Assembly (NCBI RefSeq): GCF_020382885.2
Contig: NC_058516.1
Span: forward strand, 9,568,402 to 9,632,401
Length of the DNA stretch: 64,000 bases
DNA from: Scatophagus argus
Taxonomy: Eukaryota; Chordata; Actinopteri; Scatophagidae
Direction: 5' to 3'
The notes beneath the pieces were generated by a model that searched no databases, was not told where the DNA came from, and saw only the letters and a list, made by a program, of their open reading frames with translations. Every line of letters starts with the position of its first letter. The first letter of the stretch is position 1. A program made the translations under genes and the position numbers. This document shows, one piece after another, positions 11,511 to 24,000 of the stretch.

Positions 11511-13127
11511 ATGAAGCCGTACGTGCTGCTCTTGGCCCTGCTGCAGTCCATGGGATGCTTGGGTGAGTGGTTCTCGACGCTTATCGCCTCATACGGGGAT
11601 GCAGCTAACTGTGGCTGACTTTGTACCACATGTTTGCAGGACTCCCACTGTACAACTCTGAGCTGGAGTCCATGGCAGACAGGGGTCTTGGAGCAGCTGT
11701 GGCACAGGTCAACTCCATGTATGCCGTCAGACATCTTTACCGGGTGACTCGAGGGTCTGTCACAAGGGTGAGCCTGCCTATACTTTAAGATAAATTAATT
11801 GTATCTGTATTTTTGTCTATCTGAAGACAGAACCCCCTTTTTTTTTAAATTTGTGTGAATATGACAACTATCTCATGTGTGCCAGGTTATTCCCATGGGC
11901 CTGAACACCTTTGACCTGATGATGTCATTTGACGTTAAAGAGACAGAGTGTGCGAAGGCTTCCACCAACGACCCCCGGGCGTGTGCTTTCAGACCTGGCT
12001 TCTTTGTGGTGAGACACTTTTGATGTCATCAGCGAAGAAAAATAACCCGAGCTAAAACTTGTTATGGTCCACAGTTGGGCTGTAACACACAAAAAATAAT
12101 ATAAAAGCAAAAAATCAGCTGAGACAACATCACCTGAAGTACTTGTACACTACTCTCAAGTAGACTTGTGTACTGACAAGAATCTGGCAGTACGATACGC
12201 ATCACGACACAAGGGTTAGATTCCAGATACTAGGATATTGTAACTAAGGTGATATAATGTGATTGTATGATTTGAGGAAAACTGGCATCGTTTCAAGTGC
12301 ACACTGCCAAATGCATAAAATGGTTCAAAATGATAAACATCTTACAGTGAAGGCCTGATATCGTACTACTAGGTAGGACACATGTTGACACACTGATGCG
12401 GCCCACTGTTTGCACTGGCACATATTTACTGGGACAGAATGTGTCCATCTAATCTGCCATGATGCATTGGGTCAGTGCCTTGTGATCCTAATCGAGCTGA
12501 ACAGATATTTGCATTGTACTGAATATTAAAAACACCATCCTCTCCCCCATTTGCCTTCCTCCCATGCAGCCATCCTTCACCTGCTCCAGTCGGGTCCGCA
12601 CGTCTGCCACCTCCGCCCAGGTGGTGTCTCTAAAATGCAGCCATGATGGGAGCTCCAGCTCAGAGTCCAGTGAGGAGGTGAGGACAACCCAAAAAAGACA
12701 AGCTATCCAATCAATTTAAGCAACTATACAGTGAGCCTTCTGAACTGTTGTGGTTCACATGACTGACGTCAAGACTTTGATTCCACAGTTGATCTCAAGA
12801 GGGAGACACCAGTTCAACATCCCACTCAACAGAGGTAAACACGTTTTATCTAGTGATGGTACAGTACAATTATTTACTGAAGTATCTTTAGACACAATGA
12901 TTACTTCAAATTCACTATTTTAAAACTAAAGCTTATGATAATAGTTTTTTACATTGCCTTCCATCATTTTAACATCCAGTGCATGTAACTGACCAGAGCC
13001 CTGCTGTTTTTCAACAGAACCAGCTCCTTCTGCACCTCCTCCACCCGTCCAGCCCGGTCGCTCCCTCTTTGGCCAGACTGCAGAGGCCCGGCCCAGAGGA
13101 GACAGCTTCAGTAACTACCTGGTGTGA
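11511..13127 (+). CDS. spp2: Secreted phosphoprotein 24 (SPP2)
   Basis: Spp24 is a liver/bone secreted cystatin-like phosphoprotein that binds BMP/TGF-beta ligands. Six exons (11511-11562, 11640-11767, 11886-12008, 12570-12677, 12789-12834, 13018-13127) join in frame to 188 aa. Signal peptide MKPYVLLLALLQSMGCLG is followed by LPLYNSELES, the mature N-terminus usual for this family. The cystatin-like fold is suggested by SLYRVTR-like HLYRVTRGSVTRV and LMMSFDVKETEC. A disulphide pair C...C precedes the 19-residue loop CSSRVRTSATSAQVVSLKC, which corresponds to the BMP-binding TRH1 loop. It is followed by an acidic Ser cluster (SSSSESSEE), a likely Fam20C (S-x-E) phosphorylation site. The C-terminus is Pro-rich and short, unlike the His/Arg-rich mammalian tail. 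Assignment rests on this overall pattern rather than an alignment. Confidence 0.85.
12170..12300. repeat. Degenerate interspersed repeat in spp2 intron 3
   Basis: A segment with gcagtacgatacgcatcacg and later gatattgtaact resembles, from memory, a fish repeat family rich in 'acgatacgtatcacgatac'. Old and diverged; boundaries are approximate. Confidence 0.35.
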
Positions 13128-13162
13128 AAGACATTTAGGTGCTCATCAGAGGACAAACTCGA

Positions 13163-13168
13163 ATTAAA
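13163..13168 (+). promoter_or_regulatory. Candidate polyadenylation signal ATTAAA of spp2
   Basis: ATTAAA 36 bases past the spp2 stop codon, at a position typical of a very short 3'UTR. Confidence 0.5.
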
Positions 13169-13305
13169 AATTGACATTTGCACAACATGGTTTCTGGTCT
13201 CTTTTATGACATTCAGTTGGAGTTCATCATTGCAAATGGCTATAAAAACTCCCAAATGGTGTTATACATAAAAAAGCTATTTTCATAGTGTAGTACAGAA
13301 TACGT

Positions 13306-13319
13306 CCACTAGAGGGAGT
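13306..13319 (+). promoter_or_regulatory. CTCF-like motif
   Basis: CCACTAGAGGGAGT on the plus strand matches CCASYAGRKGG exactly over its first 11 bases. It lies between the convergent 3' ends of spp2 and raph1. Confidence 0.4.
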
Positions 13320-15433
13320 ATAAGATTCACTGACCAAAAAACATTGTTCTCGTTTTAATCATTACACTCAGACTGTGACGCTCATGGCGGAGTGAAAATG
13401 TATTACCTAATGAGATCTTCCCAGCTACACCACCCAAATCATTTGAACAAATGAGGACTCTGACACAGACAAGAGAGATCTGGTTTGAACATTTATATTG
13501 TGATTTTCAGTTTAAATGCAAGAGGACACATTTACTCTATCTGCAACCATGTTTCTTCATTTCTCTTGGCCCCCCACACATGTTCACATCAGCACATCAA
13601 TAACTTAACATACTGTACTGTAGTGAACATCCTGTTAAGGATATTCGATTAGAACCACTGAGTAAAGAAAAGCACACTCAACAGGGCTTGTGTGGACACA
13701 ACCAATACCATCTTCATGACAAGCTGAATGGACTTGTGGATATAATGGTTCCCTCCGATGTAAACCATTTGCACGGCACACATTTCCACACTGGAGCCAA
13801 TTTTAAAACCAGTCTGAATGGTGTGAAATATTAATGATATGTCATCTTGGCACACAAGGACATGTTGAGATCGAGTTCTTTGAAGGACAGCACTAGCACC
13901 CTATAAATTAAGGCATTGCTGCTAGAATTTAAAATCCTTCGTGATACGCTCTGCAGGTAGAAAATCAAGAGTGTCCCTGTGCACCAAGGGATGAAGCAGT
14001 AATGGCACCATAAAGAAAACACAGACACGCAAAAAGCTGAAAGCAACATTCAGTCTAATACCAGTTTGATTTCTGTCATTGACTATGTGATTCAATGCTC
14101 TGTACATTAACCAGACAAATGTATGTTTTCCGACTGGGTCACCTTGTGGGGATGAGTACACATCACAAGACTGAATCCGCTCTGTACATTCTACTTCCTG
14201 ATTTGTCATGTGACTTAAGAAGGTAACGGAGTAGCAGCTGCGACTGTACAGACACAAACTGAAGGGATAAGGTCCGAAATCAAGCCGACGCACTGGGGAA
14301 CTTGCACAGTCCACGAAGATAAACCATCACAGAGCTCCTCCTCCTTTTACACAAGTCCATCAAATAAAAAACAAAAAAACAAATTGTATTTTATTTCCAG
14401 TTGCACAGTCCAGCCTCTGCTGAACCTTTGGAAGAAATCTCCTTTCTGCTTTGACCCCTGTGCAAGACTTTGGGAATAAGGCTTCCTCCTAGTAGTGAAA
14501 CAGTCTTGAAATGTTTGTTTGTTTTAGGTCTTTGAGTTTAGTTTAGTTTAGTTTTTAATTACTGAATCATTGCCTTCATATGTTGAATTCATTTTCAAAT
14601 GCACCTTCCCACATACATTCCATTGTGCCCTAATGTTTTTCTCCTCTCTAGACTTTGTTGACCAGCTTTTAAAAGACAGACTCATAAAAAAAAATCCTTC
14701 CATTTATCAATCATTAAATAATTTTATATAAAAGCAAACCTAATCATCCCTGCTTCACGCAGGCCTTCTTTAACTACCTAACCACCGTTAAAATCATACA
14801 TACATGCATGCACACAACGCATGTATGTATATGCAGTTTCTCTCGCTCACTCATGCACACACACCAGAACAGCTTCATGTTTTACAGCTTGTTCTTACAT
14901 GAGGTCCATGCAGTACCAAAGCAGAAAGATCCTGATGCATTTTGTTTTGTTTTGATTTTTTTGTCCAGTACGTGGCACAAACTTATGGCAAAGAAGCGGA
15001 TACATCATTTGGCTCAGACCTGGATCCAGTAATATTTGCACAATTCTTATTAATGTTTATTTAAATCTGCTTGGTGTACCAGATGGGTGAGGTTTACCAT
15101 ACCAGGCAATATAATGTCTTCCAGAGAGTTTAGACAATCGCAGAAAGTCAACTTTTCTGTGACCTCCAACTTACCTGCTCCAGTATTAACTGTCCCAGTA
15201 TTGTAAACCCCACAGATCCAGAATGCCAAGCATGTCGAAAAAAAATGCACTAATTAGGAACCTTTAACTGATCATGATCTGGTTTGGGTTTTAGTATATA
15301 CACAGTCATCCGTTTATCATTGTGATCCCAAGAGGACAGAAGGAATTTGCTCCCATTTCATGAATGAATGTTCATGTCCATATATTCTCTCATCTTCCAT
15401 TCATCCATCTGGTTTATGTCCTGATCTCCAAGT

Positions 15434-18004
15434 TCAACACTCTCCAGTAAGTTTGGTGGTGTCCCCCCGTTTGGGTGGTGCGGGAGGGGGTCCTCGTCGT
15501 AGCGTTGCATAGCCTGAGATGTTTCCGGACATGTAGCTACCATTTCCGCCGTTGCTTTGCTTTCCTTGGTCCAGGAGCAGCTCAGGGGGAGGCGGAGGCA
15601 GCGCCATGTCATCCATAGTTCCTGCAGGGTCCAACTTGCCCGTGAGGCCGGCCGAGTTGAGAGAACCTTGACGACCCACCGATTTCCGCTTCAGTGTCCG
15701 GTTGAGATCTTCCAGGAAATTGGGCTGGCCTGAGTTGCCCTTTGGCGAGGTGGGTGGCGGTGGTGGTGAGAGTGGAGGGGGCTCTGGTGTAGTGTTACTA
15801 CGCCGCACAAGTGTGGGTGGAGGAGTCTTTTTCAGTGAGCTCTTCCCCCATGTTGAGTTACTGACTAGGGAAACAGGTGGAGGAGGAGGGGGAGCCTGGG
15901 GCTGGGGATTGACCACGGCTACCTTTGGAGGTCCTCCGCCATGGGCATCACTACCAGGAGGTGGAGGAGGGGGGAAAAGCTCAGAGGCTGGGGGAGGAGG
16001 TGGGAAGTAAGCGCACTCAGGTGGCGGCGAGGGGAAATCACCACTGGACTGCTTTGTCTGGCTAACTTTGGCCTGGAGTGCCAGCGGCAGGTTGGCCAGG
16101 TTGAGCTTGCCTGGTTTTGGGGGAGCAGGGGGTCCAGTTGAGGGGTCCTTGGAAGGGGATCCAGTGGAGAAAGCTGTGGGACATGGGGAGGAAGGAGGGG
16201 TGCTGTTTTGGGGAGCAAACTTGCTGAGCAGGTTCCTCCTGGATTCCTCATAGGAAGCCGAGGCGTTGAACTTGATGCTGGAGTTCCTCTGTGGGGTGGG
16301 AGGAGGTTTCTTGCCTCCCCAACTTAAAGAACCAGAAGGCGAGCTCCTTGTGGGGGAACCCAGGTTACCAGGAGGGAGGGGAGGAGGAGGCGGAGTTGGG
16401 CCTGTGATAGGGGCTGGGGGGGGTGGCGGCGGTGGAGGAGGAGGGGCAGGGAAGCCAGCGTTACTATCTGGAGGAGGAGGAGGGAACTCTGGAGACTGCA
16501 GCTGTTGGCCACCCCCAGGCTGCCATTTTGGCTTGGTCTTGACTGCAGGTGGAGAGAGGGGCGCTTTGGGGCTCTCTGTGTGAGTGGCTATTTGGGATGA
16601 AGCTCCTGGAAACTGACTTGCTAGTTGTTTCACCAGGGACATAGTTGGAGGACCTCCTGTGGAGATGGGTGTTTGTTTGGACAGACTGTGCTGCTTGGGC
16701 AGTGTTGGAGGCGGATGGCTGGAGGTGTGGCCTGCTTGGAGACTAAACTGCTTTTTGAGGGGTGCAGGTGGAGGAGGGGGTGGAGGTGGTGGTGGGGTTG
16801 GTCCACTCAGGGCAGCAGGAGGTGGGGCAGGAGGGAATGGGGAGACAGGTGACACGGGTTTGGGGGCTGTGTGAGGGACAAAGCCTGGGGTGAAGGTTTT
16901 AGGCGGTGCTGGTGGCGGCGCAGGTGGAGGGGGGAACTGTGATGTCACTGGGAACTGCTGCGGAGGAGGAGGTGGTGGTGGGGGAGGTGGAGGTGGAGGA
17001 GGTGGGGGTGGTGGAGCTGGAGCAGGTGGTGGAGACTCTTCAAGGTCTCCATTTGGAGAGAGGAGGTCTCGTGGAGGGCTGGGAAACCTTTCTTTCAGTG
17101 CCTGCTTCAGTGCAGTGGGATAAACAGGCTGACTCATGGGAGCTGGTGCAGGAGGAGGTGGAGGGGGAGGAGGAGGGGGAGGAAATGCTAGTCCATTGAT
17201 CTGTGAAGCAGGTGGAGGTGCTGGGGGAGGAGGAATGAAGGCAGGTGGGGCAGCTGGGCTGGGTGGTCCGAGTTTTAACACAGCCATGGCTGATCCAGGG
17301 GTTGGCATGGACGGTGGAGGGGGAGGAGGAGGGGGAGGAGGAACATTAGTCCTTGCCGCAATGTGATTCACATTGGGTTTGACCTGTGCTGCGGGCGGAG
17401 TTGGAGCAGGGGGAAGAACTTGCTGAGCTGTTGCATGGAGGTGAATGGGCAACTTGTGATTGGCACCCTGGGAAGCCTTCTGGTTCTGCAGCCGGGTGAT
17501 CGTGCTGTACTTATACATGGTGGGAGCAGGTGAGTGGTGTGACACCATTTGAACCGGGGGTGGAGGAGGAGGAGGAGGAGGCGGTGGAGGTGGAGGAGGA
17601 GGTGGGGCTGGAGGAGTAAGCTGCTCCTGTTCCTGTGGTGGCATGTGGTTATAGCTGCTGCTGGCCTGTGGTGGAGACTGTGGTGTTTGCTGAGGGCACT
17701 GAGGAGGCACCTGGAGCGGAGGCTGTGGGGCCTGTTGAGGAGACTGAGGCTGGGGAGGCATGTGCTGGTGTTGTGGCTGCGTCGGTGTCTGGGGATGCAC
17801 TGATTGGTGCTGAGGCTGCGGTGGGTGTTGGTGGAGCTGTGGCTGGGTGTGGTGCAGCGGCTGGGCCTGAGTCTGGGGCTGCACCTGAGGTTGGGGAGGG
17901 GGCGTTGGGGGCGTCGGGTGGTCAACTGAATGCTGGCTGTGATGACGGTGACTGTGGGAAGCATGTGGCAGGGTGGCACCTCTGGATGCCTCCATTCTCA
18001 TCTG
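15434..18004 (-). other. raph1: raph1 terminal exon: proline-rich tail with low-complexity DNA
   Basis: One 2571-base exon carries 856 codons. Its first part (about 17670-17990) is Gln/His/Pro-rich, the middle holds several homo-proline runs up to about 18 residues, and the end is the conserved lamellipodin C-terminus. The plus strand is therefore extremely GGA/GGT/GGC-rich and yields long spurious Gly-rich frames. The acceptor is a tandem TAGCAG, so the exon may begin at 18004 or 18001, with or without one Gln. Confidence 0.9.
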
Positions 18005-21000
18005 CTAGAAAGAGACAGCATGTTAGCTTAGTAAAGTCAATGACATGTCTGGCTTTTGTCTTTGAAGGAAAGCCATACCTTGGTGTTTTCCTCGATCTGG
18101 GTACCTCTCTTCCAGGCCTCGGAAAAAATGGAGCTCACCACACTCTGGGACCTGCCATGAGAAGAGCTTGTGTCCACCCCACTGTCTGAATGGCCTGAAT
18201 GATTAGACTGGGATTCTGGAAGCACACATAAATGACAGAAAGACTTTGTGAGAGAAGTTTGTTTTTAATACAGTCAAAGTAAGTTATTGAATTCTAACTG
18301 GAGAGTCATATTCCTATTCCTACTATTATTTCAATACATATACTAATGCTCAGCCTGAATGAGTGAACAAACCAGGTATGCTGGCGGAACTGGAGCCTGA
18401 TCGGATGCTGGAGGTAGAGAGCGAGGACCAATCGTACGCTGCCTCTGTCCTCTTCATGGCCTCCTGGTAGTTCATATACAATTGTTTCCCATACTACAAG
18501 TACACACGGTGGGAAAAAAACAACAACACAAGAACAAAAAATAGAGATTAATAAACATAATTTCACTTTACAAAGTTAGAGATTTTTTGGGGCGTTTTTT
18601 CAAACTTAAGAAAAAACAAAAAGCAGCAGAAACTCAAGTTTAAACCCACCTTGGCTATGCGAATTCCATTCACCCACTGGTGAAGGGTCCTGACATCATC
18701 ACAGCACAGATACTTGATATACTGTGACTTCTTCTGGATTTGTGGATGCTGCAAAAACAAGTACATTCGCATTTTACCATCCACCAATGCCTCACATATT
18801 CACTGAAAAACAACAAAACGTTCCTTTGTCATGAAAGAATTGCATGGTATGCAAGGGATCGCAAGTCTTTCGGCTTTCAAGCAAAAAGACTACAATAAAT
18901 GGCACTTATTAAGTGGCAATCAAGTCAAATTAAACAATTCTGAAGCAATTTTCAGCTGACGGAAGGCTAATTGGAGTAGATGCACTGGGATTCTTGTCTG
19001 CTCTAATAAGTCTCTGGGGACGGTAAGAATAATTTCACGTTTTCCTATTTTTTAACAAATACACATGATAGCGGAAATTCACAGTCTGTCAGTATGCATG
19101 TTAATATGCTACATACGTGGTGCCAGGAAAACATTTCCATGACATGTATCTACCCCCCCACCCCCACCCAATGGAAGATAAAGGAATAGGGCTTCACCTT
19201 CAGGGCCAGGCAGTAGTCAGTAGGAGCCTTGTATTTGCTGCGGTAGTCCTGTCCGTAATACACATTAACATGGTCCAATTGCAGGAAGCACACCAGATCT
19301 CTGGATGCCTGCAGAAAAGGAGACAGAGGATGGAGTGACGCAAAACTGACATTAGAAAGGGAAGAGTGACACTGCTGCTCTGTGCACGGTGGAAAAGTCA
19401 CATGCTGCCCGTGACGGCAGAATAACTCGAGACGGCGAGACTTCCCTACAGGCACATCTAACATTTTTGGATTGATTTGATGTGAAGACACATGCGCAGA
19501 AAAAGTCTAAATGACATATTAATGGTCTGTTAGTATTATGGAGCACATGCTGTTACTCTAGATGGTCGTTAAATAAATATGATGAGAGAATCTAAGCCCA
19601 TTGTAGTCCAAGTCTTGAGCATGCATGTTTTAGAGAGTAATTACACAGATCTAAACTAAATGTATAATGGCTTATTGAGCTGAACTGGCACTATGATGCA
19701 CTGTAGGACTCAACCTACATGACAGCAGGTTTTAAATAAGGCAGAGAAAGTAATGCAGCCACTGAATGCTATTGTGGTGTCACTAAAGACTATAACAAGT
19801 AAAAAATGACTTGGAAGAATGATAGTGTTATAAATAGAGGACATGTGCATGACAAATAAGTTGTGTTCAAACAGAAAATACCAAAGAACAGACAAAAACC
19901 CAACCCATGTTTGTGTTCTCCGTCTTCCTTTTTGTCTCAGTACCGTGACTGGTGTGCCTAAAGATCACTGACCTTGGCTTTGCCTTTGGGTACGTAGTAG
20001 ATCCCAGAAGCCCTGAGGAGGAAGTAGCGCTTCTTCCACGACTTCTTCCCATCCTCCTTCAGCCACAGGATGCCCTCGATCTCTGGCACAGACACCGAGC
20101 CGCCACAGAAACACTCCTGATAAACACACGCACACGTGCAGAAGTTGCTGTCAAAGTTTATCTATTTATTTGCGAGTCCTGATCTGTAGGATTGATAGGA
20201 AAGTTTCGATAGTCCCACCTCTAACAAGGCTTCTTTATTCCTGTCAGCCATTTCAGACGTCTCCTTCCGCCCCAACAAATAGTTCTGGAGATAATTAAGA
20301 AGAACAACGGTTTAGTAAATAGAGGACAAGAAGAGGAGGAAGTGGGGAATGGGAAGTCGGTGGCTCACCTCATCTTATGTTAAATAAATTATTCACCTTG
20401 TCTAGCTTAGAGCTTTGACCTACTTCTAGCCCTCCTACACAAACACACTCCCTTGTTCACTCTCTGGGCTGCGCAGGCACCAAGCATGCATAAACAATGT
20501 GTTTGTGTGTATAGCATATGCTTTGAGCATTTATGCACTGAATGCAAAGCGGCTACGGAGGGTACCGAGAGGACGATCAGTCCTCGTTCGCCTGCATGCG
20601 GTGTGGTCAAGTGTAAGACAGTCACCTGAGGGTTCTTGAAAAGGGCATATTTCTCGATGCGTTCGATGAACATGAGCTTGTTGTGGCTGTCCCTGGTCCA
20701 GTTTAAGAGATTCTCCACCAAGTTTTCATGATCCTCAAAAATACGCTCTAAAAGAGAGAGAGAGAGTTAAGGAGAGGGGAAGAGGGAGCAATGAAGACAA
20801 GATGCAAGATATGCACTTTTTGTGCTGACATGTGCACTTAATTTCCTTCCACCTTCTGTTTTTGGGCGGGACAGAACCTTTAAATATAAGCCTAACAATT
20901 AGCCTGAAGTCCCAAACGCATACTGTTATATATGATTATAGATAATTATAATACAGTAGGTGTTTGTCACCCACATCATTTATGCGTTGTGCATTCTACT

Positions 21001-24000
21001 ACGTTCAACCGCCACCCAATCCAGGTGCCACCGGTGCAGACTAAAACAAACACAAAACAGAGTTTGTTTAACTCAGGTATGGCGGAAACTATCGGCAGTG
21101 CTTACCCATCTGTAGTTCATTGATGGTTTCCACAAGGGACCAGTCAGGACTGTAGCCACAGTGGGACTTATCCAGCAGGCTGTCCAGCACCTGCCTGACT
21201 GTCTGCCGCTCATCCACCATCATGGTCTTAGAGCTTTCGTCCGACATGTGGACCCTGATCACCAGCTGAGGGAGAGGAGAGGGAAGAGTCGGTTTCTTAA
21301 TTAGCTTAATGCTTAAAGTTAGCACAAAAAGAGACACCAATATAATCCCTGTGGATGCACTATGTTACCTTACATGATTTTAGGAAAAGCCATAATTTGA
21401 ATTGTTTCGGATGGCGACAATCCAGGAGTTTATGCAGTCTTACAGTAAACTTTTTTACTAATTTCATATCGCTTACCATTTGTATAGCTGCAGTTAAGTT
21501 TTAAATGTATCATTTTGACACAGCAATGATACCCTGCTATCACTTAGCACAACTGTAGCATGGAGCAGGAACGCCTGGGGTCAAATGGGCCATTATTGTC
21601 TCTTATCACTTACACAGGAAGATTGACCAAAGGAACAACACTCAGAAGTTCATGTAATTCCATAAAGGCCTCTGGGGTACAATTTTTGCACACCAATTTG
21701 CAATAAACTAATTTTATGTGAACATATTTCCAGGCACAGTGTTTTTATAGCAGATCAAGCCACATGATCTAGTTGGAGGTAAACAGCCTGCATGTGCTGA
21801 GAGGGTGAAATGTGATCATTTAAGGCTTGTGTCAAATACTTTACTTTACACTATTCATGGGGTCACTACAGTCACAATGTCGCACATACAGACACTGCAC
21901 GCTAAAATCCAATAATCTGGGAGTTTTACATCCATAAGCAACCAGAAGTTCCCCCTCCCCACTATAATAGGTTAGCTTAAACTAATCTGGATGAGAAAAG
22001 CACACACGTGCCAAATACAGCCTCACACAATCGCAGCCCACATAAGACTTGTCCTGGTGTGAAACCAAATAAAACCCTCAATTCCTTGACCTCCTGTTTG
22101 TCGCGTCCTACTGGGACCCGACATCCAATCAGCGTGCGGGTACAGTGGACTGAACAGAGACTTGGGCCAATGAGAAAGTTGGGAGAGCTGTGAGACCGAC
22201 ATGGGGAGTCTGACCTACATTTCTCACAGGAGAGACCCCTCAAACCCCCCTTGACTGGCGGAAGAGAAAGTTAAATCACACTAAAAATCACACTTCTTCA
22301 GCCACACACATTTCGGAACCTTCTAAACTGTTGTTATTGTTATTTAAACTGGCGTCAACGTCCACAAAGGTAGTAAACTGTGAGTCATAGCTGGCTGCTG
22401 ACAACCACAGAACTAACAATTTAGCACTTTACAGCATTCTGCTATGCCTAGCTGAGGTTTGTTTTATGTGCAGGCTGCATCGGCACACTTTATCTTGACA
22501 AATTGTATTCCCTTGCTTGACTGAAGTCTATCTCTGTTCGTAGAAACACTACTGGGTCTCAACTATTCATTGAATCTAAAAGGCCACCATTCTGTTGCTC
22601 TCAGACAGTTCATTCATTGGCGGAAACACTCGTAAAAAAAAAAAAAAGGCCTGTCTGTGGAATCCCATGCCGTCCTCCCAATGGAGACATGACATGGCTT
22701 TCAATGGAGCAAGTCGCCCCAGTTGTTCGGCAAAAATCAGCCCTCTTTCAGTTGGGATGGGGTAAATAAGCTGTTTTGTGTGGAATGTGTCTGCATTGTC
22801 TCACAGCGCTCTGCTTCTGAAGCTGCTTTCTTGATTTCTTCCTCCCTCCCCAGCAGATACACACATAATCAAACACTGCAATGACCTATTTTCTGTGCGC
22901 TTCAGCGCCTCGCTGTGAATGAAGTTCACAAAGAAATGCAGCAAGCATGACGAGACAGCGATTATTATGAGTCAGAATGGTCTTTTGAACGAGAAACTGA
23001 GTCAGTGAGTGAGCAAGCGAGTGAGTGGTCCTACCTTTTTGACCTGCGCCTCTTTGATTTTTTCCAGGGCAACTCGGATCCTCTCTGCCTTCAATTTGGC
23101 AGCTTGCTCCTCCTTAATTGACACACAGGAGAATGTCAATAGAGTTTTCATTTACATAATAACAAAACCAAAAGATTTTTGATTTCATAGCCTTGCCTCA
23201 TCCTATTCGCCCATGTCTTTCATTATTCTCTGGCAGGAATAAGACATCATGCACACACACGACTTCATTAAATAATCAGCAGCCTTCGAAACCATTTAAA
23301 CGCAGAAGCCTTGGGCACGATGGCGCATTGTGTCATGTGCAAAACCAAATCCAATTCTTCCATTCTTTGGGTTGCTTACCTGCCCCCTCCAACAAGACGC
23401 CATCACCTCCATTCCGCGGGTTGGGCACACTTCCACGTGCGTTAAGTGGGTGTGTTTTCTGATAAGTGTGCGAATATTTGATCAAAAGCAAATAAAAACC
23501 GTGATGCTAAACCGCTGCTATTGCGACATCGCTCCGGTGCTGCCTCAAATATGGCGCACCATTTGCCATCTATGGTTCCATACTGGGTTCGTATGGAGCT
23601 GCAGCCACTTCCTTTGATCTTGCTGTAAAGCAGAATGAAAACAATAGTAGAAGATCCCCGAAGGGCGAGAGGCTGCGGATGAGTGTAGGATCAGTTCAGA
23701 AAGCCTCTATGTCCTCCACCCAAAGACGCACTGATCTCCTGCAAAGATCATAGCCAGATCTCAAGGGCAAAAACGGAAGAAAAATCCAGATCTGTCCATA
23801 ATTAAAGACAAAAATCACTTTTTCTCTTTTGCCTTTGCAAGATTGAGCAAACGATAAATAAATAAAACAATTTCTGCTTTCCGCCTTTCACAGTAAGCGT
23901 ACAAAAAAGCAGATGAGCTAGCTGAGAGTGAGCCGCTTGTGACAGCGCAGGTTCACGGACCTGCAGACATGTGTACCCGCGATGAACACAACTTGACTAA

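Larger units (their letters stand above)
13128..15433. other. Convergent 3' ends of spp2 (+) and raph1 (-)
   Basis: No coding exon is seen. spp2 probably ends near 13190. The raph1 3'UTR enters from the right; AATAAA hexamers on the minus strand at 15056-15061 and 14390-14395 are its candidate polyadenylation signals, giving a 3'UTR of about 0.4-1.05 kb or more. A CTCF-like motif lies at 13306-13319. Open frames such as 13922-14314 (minus) show no family features. Confidence 0.5.

Noticed and set aside
15702-17803. Many Gly/Arg-rich open frames on the plus strand and a Leu/Pro/Ser-rich frame at 17368-17979
   Set aside because: They are shadows of the proline-rich raph1 terminal exon read on the other strand or in another frame.
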